64,000 nucleotides of DNA from Glomus cerebriforme (Eukaryota; Glomeromycota; Glomeromycetes; Glomerales; Glomeraceae). Below, in pieces: positions 23,346 to 34,231 of the stretch; the stretch's first letter is position 1, and every line of letters starts with the position of its first letter. A model generated the notes under the pieces. That model was not told where the DNA came from, did no database searches, and worked only from the letters and a program-made list of their open reading frames with translations. Location: contig QKYT01000138.1 of assembly GCA_003550305.1 (NCBI GenBank), positions 29,016 through 93,015 on the forward strand, in the 5' to 3' direction. The position numbers and the translations under genes are program-made.

Positions 23346-24883
23346 TTAATCCCTCAAGAAAAGATTAGTGTCAAAAAAATTCATAAGAAAATTTACAGTC
23401 TTCATAATAGCATTTCTAAAAATAGAACCAAAATATCCAACTGGTGAAGATTGCCTTAATGCAATAGACCTAGATTTTAGCACATCAGCGGATGTTCTTT
23501 TTAACATTTCATTCTCATATTCTTTAATACAAGAAATATAATTTTCTGGAGAATAATTAAGTAATGCTTGAGAAAGTTTGTCAGCATCTAAAATAGCATC
23601 ATTTGCTCCTAATCCCAATATAGGACTCATAGCATGAGCGGCATCTCCTAATAATGTAACTCTGCTACTTGTCCATACATCAACAGCTAATGGATTAACA
23701 TCTTGTAATTGTCTTCGTTGTACAGGGTTGTAAGTTTTAAATGGATATTCTTTTGGATCAGGAGTCGTTTTAGGGACCAAATCCCATAATTCTAACATAA
23801 TATCAGTCAATTCACATTCTGATCTTAATTTTCGAATCATTCGTTTAACATGTTCAATAACTGATGCTGGATCATTATCATCAACTTTAACTGGATTCTG
23901 TTCATCATTATCTAATTTAGTAGGATAGCCAAAAGCTAATGTTACTCTGTAACGAGGTTCATTTTGTTCTTGTTCTTTTATTGGAATTAAACGAAATATA
24001 ACAAATGTAGTATCTCCATTTAATCCAATAGTTTCCTGAAATGTGCCCTTTCCAGTGAATTTAATTAATCTGTTTAAAATACTTTTAGGTACGGCTACAT
24101 CTGCAAGAACTTGAGTTATCCCATAATAAAAAATTTGTAATTCAGGCATTTTTTGTTTTCGAACTAAATAGAAATAAAATTTATTTTTATTACGCAAGAA
24201 TAAAAAAAAAAATAAATAAATAAAATAAAATAAGTCAACATATTTAATATACTAATCTCTTACCTGGAGAATGAATTCCGTCTGCACCAACTAAAATGTC
24301 ACAAAATTCTTTCGAACCATCTTCAAAAAAGACCCAAACACCTTCTTCAGTTTCTTCGTATCCAATACATTTTTTACCCCATTGAAGTGGTACATTTTCT
24401 AATAGAATATCTCTGAGTCTATCCCGATAGGTAATAATTGCTGAAAACCCAGTAGAAACTTTTGCGACTTCATAAACATCTTTAACTTGTTTAGATGGAG
24501 GTCTTAATAACAAATTTCCTGTATGGTCGGTTAGTGAAAATCCATGATATTCTACATCAGGAATTGGATTTGGCATTGCTTTTGGAAGGTCCAAAGCGAC
24601 TGATGAAGGAATACAATTTATAAGAGATCGAGCTCCTTTATTGTTTATGCCTATATGATATCCTTGCCATCGATCTTTTTTTTTAACACGCTTGTTAGTC
24701 ACATATCATATTTAAAGTCTTTACGAAAAATTGATATATTTTTATACCTTGAGGACCAGATTCTCGTTCAAAGATTTTTACATTAAATTCTTTTTTATCT
24801 TTGTTCTTTATCAAAGCATGATAAAAAGTAAGCCCTCCTAGACCTGCACCACTAATAATTACTGTTGGAATTTTTTGTTGCAT
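23346..24883 (-). CDS. FAD-dependent monooxygenase, copy B (complete)
   Basis: Exons on the minus strand are 24748-24883, 24264-24674 and 23346-24163, giving 454 residues, a usual length for single-domain class A monooxygenases. The N-terminal Rossmann motif is GAGLGG at about 12-17 with the acidic residue of FERE ending strand 2. DRWQGYHIG follows directly across intron 1 (CAAG|GT ... AAAG|ATCG). The DG motif VGADGIHSP is at about 175. The GD motif SRVTLLGDAAHAMSPILGLG contacts FAD ribose and pyrophosphate. The reaction would be NAD(P)H-dependent hydroxylation or epoxidation; substrate unknown. It lies 2.2 kb upstream of copy A in the same orientation. The first two exons are nearly identical between the copies, whereas exon 3 has drifted clearly. 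Confidence 0.9.
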
Positions 24884-25547
24884 TTTTAAAAGTGGTCTTA
24901 ATTAATGAGAGATATATTTTCTCAATAACTTGAAGAAAGACTTTAAAGTTTTAATGGATTTATTTTGATGAAATTGAGATATTGATATTAAAGGAGATAA
25001 ATTTCATTTAGCTTATATATTCGATAAAAAAAATTGCCGATTTATCCGATTTTTTAACGTGTCAAATTTAAATGGTAATGATGTAACATTTCTCATTGCC
25101 GACATTTAACCGACAATTATTTTGTACGGCCTAACTAAAGATATTAATAGTACTGTTTATTTGGAATGTTACACATTCTGATTTACCAAAAAAAACTAAT
25201 AATATGGCGCAGAAAAATTCATACGACGCAGTAATTTTCTTACTTAAAATATCCAGATTAGGTTGCGCTCAAATTTTCAGCCAGAGTTGACGCTAATAAT
25301 TACAGTTTGCAAAATTACATGACCAAATACTGTACATAATTTGATATAGAATTTGTGGGATTAAAAAAGAAATCGGAACAGTCGGAATTAAAGGTTGTTT
25401 GGATCATCCAATATCCTTGTTAAATTAGTTCAGAATTCATAGACATTTTTATTATTTTTCACTTTGAATCGTGACGTATTTTAATTCCATTTGCAATATG
25501 AATATTTGAATTTATTCAAAGGTAAGATAGATTATTTAAATTACAAA
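24884..25547. other. Upstream flank of monooxygenase copy B
   Basis: No coding signal. AT-rich, with TTTATCCGA-type words shared with the flank of copy A. Confidence 0.4.
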
Positions 25548-25908
25548 CTAAGAGACTACTACTCTAATTCTTAGCATTTAGATAGTTCTAAATAAAAAAT
25601 ATATTTTGAATACTATAACATAATTTAAAATTCATCTGTATTTAAAAAAGAAGTAATATTATTATAAAAAATTAGTTAGGATTATAATTACCATCAGGAA
25701 TTTCCAATTCATCTTGTTCTTCTGAATGAAAATTTGGATTGTTATACATTTAATCTTTATCAATAAGAACAAAAAATTAATAATTGATTGTAAAATTATT
25801 ATTGAATAAAATTTATAAATTATATTACAATCAATACCATCAATATCATCGACATTATTATTCTTTATTTGTTGTATAGTTTCTTTTTCGTATTTATTTT
25901 GAGTATCC
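25548..25908 (-). pseudogene. Orphan kinase tail: relic microexons and 3'UTR block
   Basis: On the minus strand this holds pieces of the kinase-family 3' end with no kinase domain upstream. 25838-25908 corresponds to the plus-strand relic exon at 10331-10400, but its acceptor AG is lost. 25692-25756 corresponds to tail exon 7 (NPNFHSEEQDELEIPD) but begins with an in-frame TAA. 25548-25574 carries the CTAAGA...TCTTAG stem of the family 3'UTR. It is best read as the remains of a deleted paralogue. Confidence 0.7.
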
Positions 25909-26318
25909 AGTATATATAGAAGGTCATAATAAATAAGTTTTTTAATTTGTAAATTTATTTATATATAATTGTGTTTCTACTTACTATTACTTGAATTTAT
26001 TTGCCACTACAGTATAATAAAAATTTTTTTATCTGAATATATTAATATTTTTCGTGAATCTAAGCAAGTCGATATAAATTCCATGGCTATACTACATTTA
26101 TGGAAAATCAAGGAATATAAAATATAGTATATTAACATGTTACCAATTGATAAAGAAATTTGTAAACTGGTCAATATTAAAGTTGTTCGGGTAATCACAA
26201 ATTGTATAGAAAGTTAGAAACAATTTATTTATTTATTTGAATCTTTAATTATAAATAGAAATACACTAAAAATTACAAATATCCATTCAAAGTAAAAATG
26301 AATTAGATAAATTATAAA
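25909..26318. other. Spacer downstream of the intact kinase gene
   Basis: AT-rich spacer with no supported gene. It separates the orphan tail relic from the 3'UTR block of the next kinase gene. Confidence 0.4.
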
Positions 26319-26355
26319 CTAAGAAACTTGCAAAATATTGCTACTCTATTCTTAG
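26319..26355 (-). promoter_or_regulatory. 3'UTR stem-loop shared by the kinase family
   Basis: Downstream of the stop codon, in sense orientation CTAAGAA pairs with TTCTTAG around a loop containing GTAGCAATATTTTGC. Related blocks follow the other family members and relics (25548-25574, 41155-41190, 60897-60943, 11291-11314). It is inferred to be in the mature 3'UTR. Confidence 0.5.
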
Positions 26356-26394
26356 TATTTAAATAATACTCCTAGATTAATAATAATATTGTCA

Positions 26395-28663
26395 CTAATT
26401 TAATAAATAGTTAAGATCCATCTTATCTAAGAAAAAATTGTTATAAAAAAATTAGTAATAAAATCTTATAAATCTAAAATATTCTATAATCATACCATAA
26501 AAAATATTTGATTCGTCTTGTTCTTCCAAATGGAGATTTTGATTATAATATAATTCATTCTTATCTATTTTTTTTAAAAAAAATAAAATAAACATAAATT
26601 CCTTATCATTATTTGTAATGTTACACTATTGAAAATATATTGTACAGTACATAAATTTCTACAATAACAATTTATTATAATAATTATGAAATATGAAAAT
26701 TCAAAAATTAGAAATAATTACCATCATTATTATTTAACTTTACTTTTTTAAAGTTAACTGGTTTAAAATCTTTGTCATCTATTTAAAACAAAATATATTT
26801 AATTATTAATAATTAATTGTGATATAAATTATGATAAATTACCATTAAAGTTTTTTCTTTTAGATTTGTTCTCTATTATTTTTTTGTAAAAAAAAAAAAT
26901 TATTAAACTATATAAAAAATTAAGAAATTCACAACATCATATATTAATTCAGTTATTAATTTTTAATCTTACCAATGATCAAATCATTCTGTATATCAAA
27001 GTCAAGTTCTGTACTATAATAAGCTATTAAAACAAAGTTAATATAAAAGTATATTAACATTATCAAATATAATTTTCAACATTCAAATCAATTTTTTTTT
27101 TAGCAAGTATCAATAATTACCTTCTTGTTCTTCTATTAAATAAAAAATTAAATGAGATTATATTATAATAAATTAAAATTTATAATAATTAATGTTTACC
27201 TTTTGTTGCATTTCTTGGTTCAGACATATCTTCAAAATTATAAACTCTGCTACTTAAACATTCAAAAGAGTAATTTGTAGATCTAGAACTTATGATAAAA
27301 TTTGTATTTAATTGAGAATTACTACTATTATTTATCAGTTGTTCGTTATTTTCATTTAAATATGATCTACGAAAATCTCTTATTTTTTTATTAAGAGTAT
27401 CAATATCAGGTCTTTTTGTTGGATCAGCATCCCAACATTGTTCCATTAATTCTTTATATTCTAAAGGAGTTCCTGGTATTGTTCTTGGTCTCATTCCATT
27501 TAATATCTTTATTGCAAGACCATAATTATGTTTACTTTCAAAAGGCGGTTGTCCAGATGAAATTTCCCACATAAGCATACCAATACTATAAATATCAGAT
27601 GCAAAGGTATATTCTTTTCCAGCAATAACTTCAGGTGCAATATAAGGAAGATTCCCGTATATACTATTTAATGGTTTATCAACTGGTCCACAAAATCCAA
27701 GATCACTAACATTAAATGATTGATTAAGTTGAGAAAATAATACATTTCCAGAATGCAAATCTCTGTGAATTGCATTTTCAGTATGAATTCTAGAAATTGC
27801 TAAAATTATGTCATAAGTAATTTGAACACCATCTTTCCATGTAAGTTTATAATGATTTTGTTGTAAAAAATTTCTTAAATTCATATCTAATTTACTAATT
27901 ACAAGCATGTAATTTCCATCAGATGGATTTTGAGTTAAACCAAAACATTGTACTATATGTCCATATTTGTTGCTTATAGTTAAATGAGATTTACCCTATA
28001 AAATTAAAAGATAATATTATTAAATAATATTTTAAATAATCTTATCGGATATTTTTTAATTATATATTCTACCTCTTCAAACCAACTTCTATCAGCGCTT
28101 TCAACATTCTCTAACTTTTTAAGTATTACACTTTGCTTTTCCATTCTTTTTAATTGATTTTCTTTAGAATCCCATTCATAATAACGTCCATCAATCCAAT
28201 CTGCTGTATAAATTTCAGAGAATCCACCTTTAGTTAAATATTTAATATTTTGTAAATTCTTATATGGGATCCATTCTACTATTCTTCTCGGGGAAATTGT
28301 TTCCATTTGACATTTTTGTATTAAATTATCAATGTCTTTATTTCCAGATGTCCAGTTTGAAAAATTTGCTTTTAAATAATTTCGAATACAACATTCACAG
28401 TATAATGTAGCTAAACATTCAATTTGACAATCGTTACAAATTCTTTTTGTTCCTTCATTATTAAGAATTTTAAATTTGTCAAACTCTTCATTTAATCGTT
28501 TTATTGCGGCTGATTTTTCATCTTTTGTAAGGGATTTGTCAGCAAGAACTGTTTGTTGTCTAAATTCATGTTGTTTTTCTAAATCATTTTGAACATTAAC
28601 ATTTATTAATGCATATGCTCTACTGATTGCAGCAGTAACTAATTCTATTCGAATCGTAGCCAT
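26395..28663 (-). CDS. TKL-like protein kinase with Cys-rich N terminus and microexon tail
   Basis: Complete gene, 545 residues. Exons (minus): 28073-28663, 27200-27995, 27121-27132, 26973-27023, 26843-26872, 26722-26778, 26496-26564, 26395-26426. The N terminus has a helical region, then a cysteine cluster at 76-92 (CNDCQIECLATLYCECC), possibly zinc-binding. The conserved WTSGN and EWIPY blocks follow. The kinase domain has a Gly-rich loop (TKGGFSEIYTADW, about 144-156), beta-3 Lys182, HRDLHSGN with catalytic Asp276, DLG in place of DFG (295), APE (317) and the C-lobe Arg of TKRPD. After PEPRNATKG comes a tail of EEQE, YYSTELDFDIQNDLII, ENKSKRKNFN, a Lys-rich piece, an acidic piece and DKMDLNYLLN. 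All tail introns are phase 1. The start is the ATG conserved in all paralogues. Signalling role unknown. Confidence 0.85.
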
Positions 28664-28706
28664 GATGAAATTTTTTATAACTTGAAAAAATAAAAAATAA
28701 AAATAT

Positions 28707-28720
28707 GAAGGAACGGGCTT
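28707..28720 (-). promoter_or_regulatory. Conserved upstream motif of kinase gene
   Basis: Plus-strand GAAGGAACGGGCTT lies 44-57 bp upstream of the start codon. Near-identical words lie upstream of three other minus-strand copies (29887-29900, 33332-33346, 55244-55258). It is a candidate promoter or start-site element. Confidence 0.45.
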
Positions 28721-28731
28721 TTTTATAACGA

Positions 28732-28861
28732 ACAAATACATTGTGTAAAATATATTAATTGTAAATTATCTCGAAAGTTATTTTTTAGATTTTTTATAAT
28801 GCGAAGTTGTACAAATAAATACTTTGTGTAATATATTAATTGTAGATTATCTCGAAAGTAA
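28732..28861. repeat. Tandem duplication upstream of kinase gene
   Basis: A block of about 49 bp containing ATATTAATTGTA and ATTATCTCGAAAGT occurs twice (about 28732-28780 and 28813-28861), separated by about 30 bp. Confidence 0.7.
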
Positions 28862-28928
28862 AATTTTCGAGAAATCTTGTTTTTTTAGATTAATTATTAG
28901 TCATAGTTTGTAAATTTGTAATTTTTTT

Positions 28929-29115
28929 AAGGGACCTCAAATGACTCAAATGACAGGTCATGTGTCATTTGGGTCATTTTGAGTCATTTGAAAAATTACA
29001 TCATTGAAAATAATAATTTTATCCTAATCTATTTAATCTAATTCTGACCATCATTATACAAATGACTTCTTAAATGACAGGTCATTCGAATGTCATTTTT
29101 AAAAGGGTCATTTAA
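28929..29115. repeat. ATGAC/GTCAT-rich internal repeats
   Basis: The words CAAATGAC and GTCATTTG recur in both orientations more than eight times (for example AAATGACAGGTCAT at both 28945-28958 and 29074-29087), forming several overlapping inverted repeats. No coding frame. Confidence 0.7.
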
Positions 29116-29305
29116 AAATACAGTACATAATGTGATGATCGGCATTAGTATTAGTAGCATTAATTCCTATTGGTTACCGCATTGTTCCTAAGGTTCGACC
29201 GATATTGAAACGCCCCTATCCAATAACTATTTATTACACTATAAAAATTAAAAAGATTATTATAATAATTTATAAATAACTTTTTCAAATACTTATAACA
29301 TTTAC
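29116..29305. other. Spacer before the kinase exon-1 pseudogene
   Basis: AT-rich. It contains no kinase second exon, which shows that the pseudogene upstream on the minus strand lacks its catalytic core. Confidence 0.5.
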
Positions 29306-29852
29306 CTCCTCAAACAAACTTCTATTAGCACTTGCAAAATTTTTTAACTTCATGAGTACTACTTTTAACTCTTTTCCTTTGTTAACGACCATCAATCCAA
29401 ACTGCTGTATAAATTCCAGAGCATCTACCTTTAGTTAAATATTTAATATTTTGTTAGTTATCATATAGGATCCATTCTACTATTCTTCTTGGAGAAATTG
29501 TTTCCATTTGTATTAAATTATCAATGTCATTATTTCCAGACGACCAGTTTGAAGAATTTGTTTTTAAATAATTTCGAACACAATGCTCACAATATAATGT
29601 AGCTAAACATCCAACTTGACAATCTTCACAAATTCTTTTTGTTCCTTCATTATTACGAACTTTATAATACTGTAGTCAAAATGTTTATTTAAAGATTTTT
29701 TGCTTCAGATTTTTCGTAATTTGTTTATCAACAAGAACTGTTTGTTAACTAAATTCATGTCGTTTTTCTAAATTGTTTTGAATATTAGCATCTACTAATG
29801 CATATGATCTATTAATTGCAACAGGAACTAATTCTTTTCGAATAATAGTCAT
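29306..29852 (-). pseudogene. Kinase-family exon 1 pseudogene
   Basis: A degenerate copy of the family's first exon, from ATG at 29852 (MTIIRKELVPVAINRSYALV) to the CTCCTCAAAC end at 29306. It is 547 bp against 591 in the intact genes. An early in-frame TAA falls where the others read Arg in HEFRQQ, and there are several small deletions. The donor site position is preserved, but no exon 2 or tail follows. The upstream GAAGGAACGGAGAT motif is retained at 29887-29900. Confidence 0.85.
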
Positions 29853-29900
29853 GATGAAAGTCTTTTATTGAAAAATAAAAAAATATGAAGGAACGGAGAT

Positions 29901-31010
29901 TATAACACAATTAATATGGAAGGTGTACAAACATACAAATGTAACCTAATAATCGCACGAAATTTTAATTTTTCAAAAATCTTGTTTTTAATTTGTCATA
30001 GCCTATATTTTTAAAAAAAAATTTAGTCTTTAGAACCACTTGGCAAGAAATGAGAAACATTTGTAATAACTGCAATGAGATTTGATAGTGTTTAAATAAA
30101 TAAATACTTTTAAAAGCATCATGTAAATAAAAAGTGAAATGAACAAGAATTATGGCCTGTTTTGTTATAAAGAAAAATGAATGATATAAAAAGAAAAATT
30201 ATCCAGAAAATTATATTTTCATCTTACGTAATTTCAAGAAGGAATTACTTTCAAATATTTATTTACCATTATTTCTAATATTTTTAGAGACATAGAATCA
30301 CGCAAATCCTATTTTTTTAAAAAAAAGTTTTATTTAATTTAACTCATTAATTTTTAAATTAAAAAAAAAGAGGGTGATCCAGAGTAATCACATTTCCCAA
30401 CCTGCTGATAAAGTTTAGTAATTCTCTAATATTTTAAGAAATTAAAGTATTTGCTTATCAGGTATTCAAGCAGTGATGTCAGTGATTATCACGTACAGTT
30501 TCTATCTAAATATGATCAAAAACTATGAACAAAAGTCTTAAATAAGAAAAAGTGTAAATTTATAGTTTATAGTGTAGTTAAATCAAACATTTTTAGTGAG
30601 TCTTGAAAATGTTTGACTCTAAATACAATGTACTTATAAAAATAATTTAATCAAAATTATTTTAATAAATATTGACCTAATCATATTGTGTAAATTTACA
30701 GGAAAATATGACAAGTTTAATATTATTACCGTCTAACTATACACGAATAAAAATTCTTATTCTGATAGGATTAGGTTAATTTTGGCTATATATTTCAAAA
30801 AGTACCCCCGAGTATTTTATGCAATGCTAAACGATAATAAAGAAAAATACAGGATTGAATAAATTTTACTCTGGAATTATAGATAAAATTACTGTATTAA
30901 AATTTTATTCAAAGCGAAAAACGAATTATTTAAATTACAAAAAAAAAACTTGCAAAATATTGCTACTCTATTCTTAGTGTTTAAATAATACTAAATTCAT
31001 AATGTTGCCT
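29901..31010. other. Spacer between kinase-family loci
   Basis: AT-rich. The portion next to 31010 contains the family 3'UTR block (GCTACTCTATTCTTAG, from about 30962). Here the partner arm of the stem is a run of A, so the hairpin is weaker than in paralogues. No other coding signal. Confidence 0.5.
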
Positions 31011-33297
31011 CTAATTTAATAAATAGTTAAAATCCATCTTATCTAAAAAAAATTCGTTTACAAAAATTAGTAATAAAATCTAATAAAGTGTAAAATAATT
31101 CTATAATCATACCATTAGAAATTTTTGTTTTATCTTGTTCTCCGTAATGAAAATTTGGATTTTGATATAATTTATCCTCATCTATTTTTAAATAAATTAA
31201 ATAAAATAAGCATAAATTCATTATTATTACACGTAATATAACTTCTTTTTTCCTTGTTAGTACATTGTAAGAATTTTACAATCACAATTTATTATTAATA
31301 ATTAGAATTTGAAAATTTAAAAATTTAGAAATAGTTACCTTCATTGTTATTTAATTTTACTTTTTTGGAATTAACAGTTTTAAAGTTTTCATCATCATCT
31401 ATTTAAAATAATCATAATTATTTCTTAATTGTTGATAATTAATTGTGATAAAAATGATTTGTCTATTACCATTAAAATAAATTCTTTTGGTTTTGTTTTC
31501 TATTAATTTTTTTTTAAAAAAAATAATATATAAATTATTAAGAATTCACAGAATTATATATTAATCTTAAATCTTACCAATAATCAAATCATTCTGTATA
31601 TCAAAGTCAAGTTCTATACTATAATAAGCTATAAAAACAAATAAACATAAATGTATTAAAGTTATCAATTTTCATAACCAAAAAAAATTTAAACCGTGTT
31701 AAAAATTACCTTCTTGTTCTTCTATTAAATAAAGGATAAAATAAATTACTACTTATAATGAAGTTAATTAAGATTTAATAATAAATAACAAATAATATTT
31801 ACCTTTCGTTGCATTTCTTGGTTCAGGCAAGCCTTTAAAATTATAAACTCTGCTNCTAAAATTTCCAAAAAAGGAATTGGTAGATCTAGTACTTATGCTA
31901 AAATTTGTAGATTTAGAACTTATGTTGCTAAAATTTAAATTTAACTGAGAATTATTAAAATTTGTATTATTATTTATCTGTTGTTTATTTTCATTTTGGA
32001 AATATAATCTACGTAAATCTTCAATTTGTTATTAAGAGTATGAATATCAGGTCTTTTTGTTGGATCAGCATCCCAACATTGCTCCATTAATAGTTTATAT
32101 TCTAAAGGAGTTCCTGGTATTATTCTTGGTCTCATTCCATTTACTATCTTTATTGCAAGATCATAATTATGTTTACTAATAAAAGGTGGTTGTCCAGATG
32201 AAATTTCCCACATAAGCATGCCAATACTATAAACATCAGATGCAAATGTAGTTTCTTTTCCAGCAATAACTTCAGGTGCTATGTAAGGAAGATTTCCGTA
32301 TATACTATTTAATGGTTTATCAACTGGTCCACAAAATCCAAGATCACTGATTCTAAATTTTTGACCAATTTGATTAAATAATATATTTCCAGAATGNAAA
32401 TCTCTGTGAANTGCATTTTCTCGATGGATTCTAGAAANNGNANANATNATNTCATNAGTAATTTGAATTCTATCTTTCCATGTAAGTTTATTTTGTTGTA
32501 AATATTCTCTTAAATTTTTATGCAATTTTTTCATTACAAGCATGTAATTTCCATCAGGATCTTTTGTTATCCCATAACATTTTACTATTGTTTCATATTT
32601 GTTGCTTATAGTTAAATGAGATTTACACTAAAAAAAAACAAAAATTTGCAATGATTCAATAATTTTTCAAATATTTTTTCAAAAAAAAAAAAATAAAATA
32701 AAATACCTCCTCAAACCAACTTCTATTGGCACTTTCAACATTTACTAACTTCTTAAGGATCACCATGTGGTCTCCATATCTTTTTAATTTTTTTCCTTCA
32801 TTATCCCATTCTTCATAAGGTCCATCAATCCAAACTGCCGTATAAATTTCAGAGCATCCACCTTTAGTTAAATATTTAACATTTTGTAAGTTATCATATG
32901 GGATCCATTCTACTATCTTATTTGGACTAATAGTTTTCATTTGACATTTTTGTATTAAATTATCAATGTCATTATTTCCAGACGTCCAGTTTGAAAATTT
33001 TGTTTTTAAATAATTACGAACACAATGTTCACAGTATAATGTAGCTAAACATTCATCTTGACAATCTTCACAAATTCTTTTTGTTCCTTCATTAAAAAGA
33101 ATTCTATTTTTATCAAAATCTATATTTAACCATTTTATTGCTTCCAATTTTTCATCTTTTGTAAGGGATTTGTCAGCAAGAATTGTTTGTTGTCTAAATT
33201 CATGTCGTTTTTCAGAATTATTAAGAATCTTATAATCTATCAATGCACGTGCCCTCCTACATGCAGCCGAAACTAATTTCATTCGAATAGTAGTCAT
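31011..33297 (-). CDS. TKL-like protein kinase with 1-nt frameshift before the tail
   Basis: Same architecture as the gene at 26395-28663. Exons (minus): 32707-33297 (591 nt), 31803-32627, 31710-31721, 31578-31628, 31470-31499, 31339-31398, 31113-31181, 31011-31042. Cys cluster CEDCQDECLATLYCEHC, HRDLHSGN region (several N), DLG, APE and TKRPD are present. Exon 2 is 825 nt, whereas the intact copies are 3n+1 (796, 811, 772). After TLNNKL the frame shifts at about 32026-32032 and stops at 31974, while the family tail (NENKQQINN...EPRNATKG) continues in another frame. This is either a real one-base deletion, giving a kinase without a tail, or a base error in a poorly resolved region. All microexons and their splice sites are intact. 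The first residue of exon 2 is Cys rather than Gly. Confidence 0.75.
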
Positions 33298-34231
33298 GAT
33301 GAAATTTTTATTAACTTGAAAAATAAAATATGGAGGAACGGAGCTTTTTATAACACAATTATTACAGAAGTTGTACAAACAAATACGTCGTGTAACTATA
33401 TTAATTGTACGAAATTTTAGGATTATCTTAATTTTTTTTTCAAGAAATCTTGTTTTTTTAGATTAATTATTAATCTTTAGAATCACTCGACAAAAAATGA
33501 GAAATCTAATTTAACAACTGCAATGGGATTTGATAGTATTTAAGTAAATGAATAAACTAAAATAATTTATTAAAGAGTGAAATGAACAAGATTTATTAAC
33601 CCGTTTTGTTACAAAAAAATATATATATTTAACAAACTAATCTTCGATTGTAAATATAAAAGAAAAATGATTCAAAATAGTCAGAGAATTTTATTTTCAT
33701 CTTGCTTGATAACGTTTATTCTGATAAAAAAAAAATCAATTTCAAATAGAATAAAGAAGGAAATTACCTTCAAATAATTTATCCAACGTCATTTTTTAAT
33801 ATTCTTTTATGAGGCGCAACCATTACATCAGTTTATTTAAAAAGTGTTTATTTACAATTAACTTTTTATTTTTGAAATCATCAATTAACTCGTTTATTTA
33901 TTCAAATTAAAGAAAATAATAGAAAATTCCTGATGCGACAACCTTTAATTAAATAACTGTATGATTTTCACACGAAAAGAGTGAATTAAAAATTCTTTAA
34001 TTCTCAGAAATAAAAACAATATATTATTTTTATTATTACTACTATAATAATATTTTTACTATTAAACAAAAAATATAATTTGATAATGTCTATTAACGAT
34101 TATACTAATTTCAAATTTCAAATATCTTCTACTTTAAACCTCTGACAAAATAAAAAAAAATTTGTACTAACAATTAAAAAAAAAAAGAAACCATTACATT
34201 AACTTAAAAATTCACTTTTTTTTACCTTTCT
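33298..34231. other. Spacer between a kinase gene and the ELMO gene
   Basis: AT-rich. The kinase upstream motif (GGAGGAACGGAGC, 33332-33346) is the only element recognised. Confidence 0.5.
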
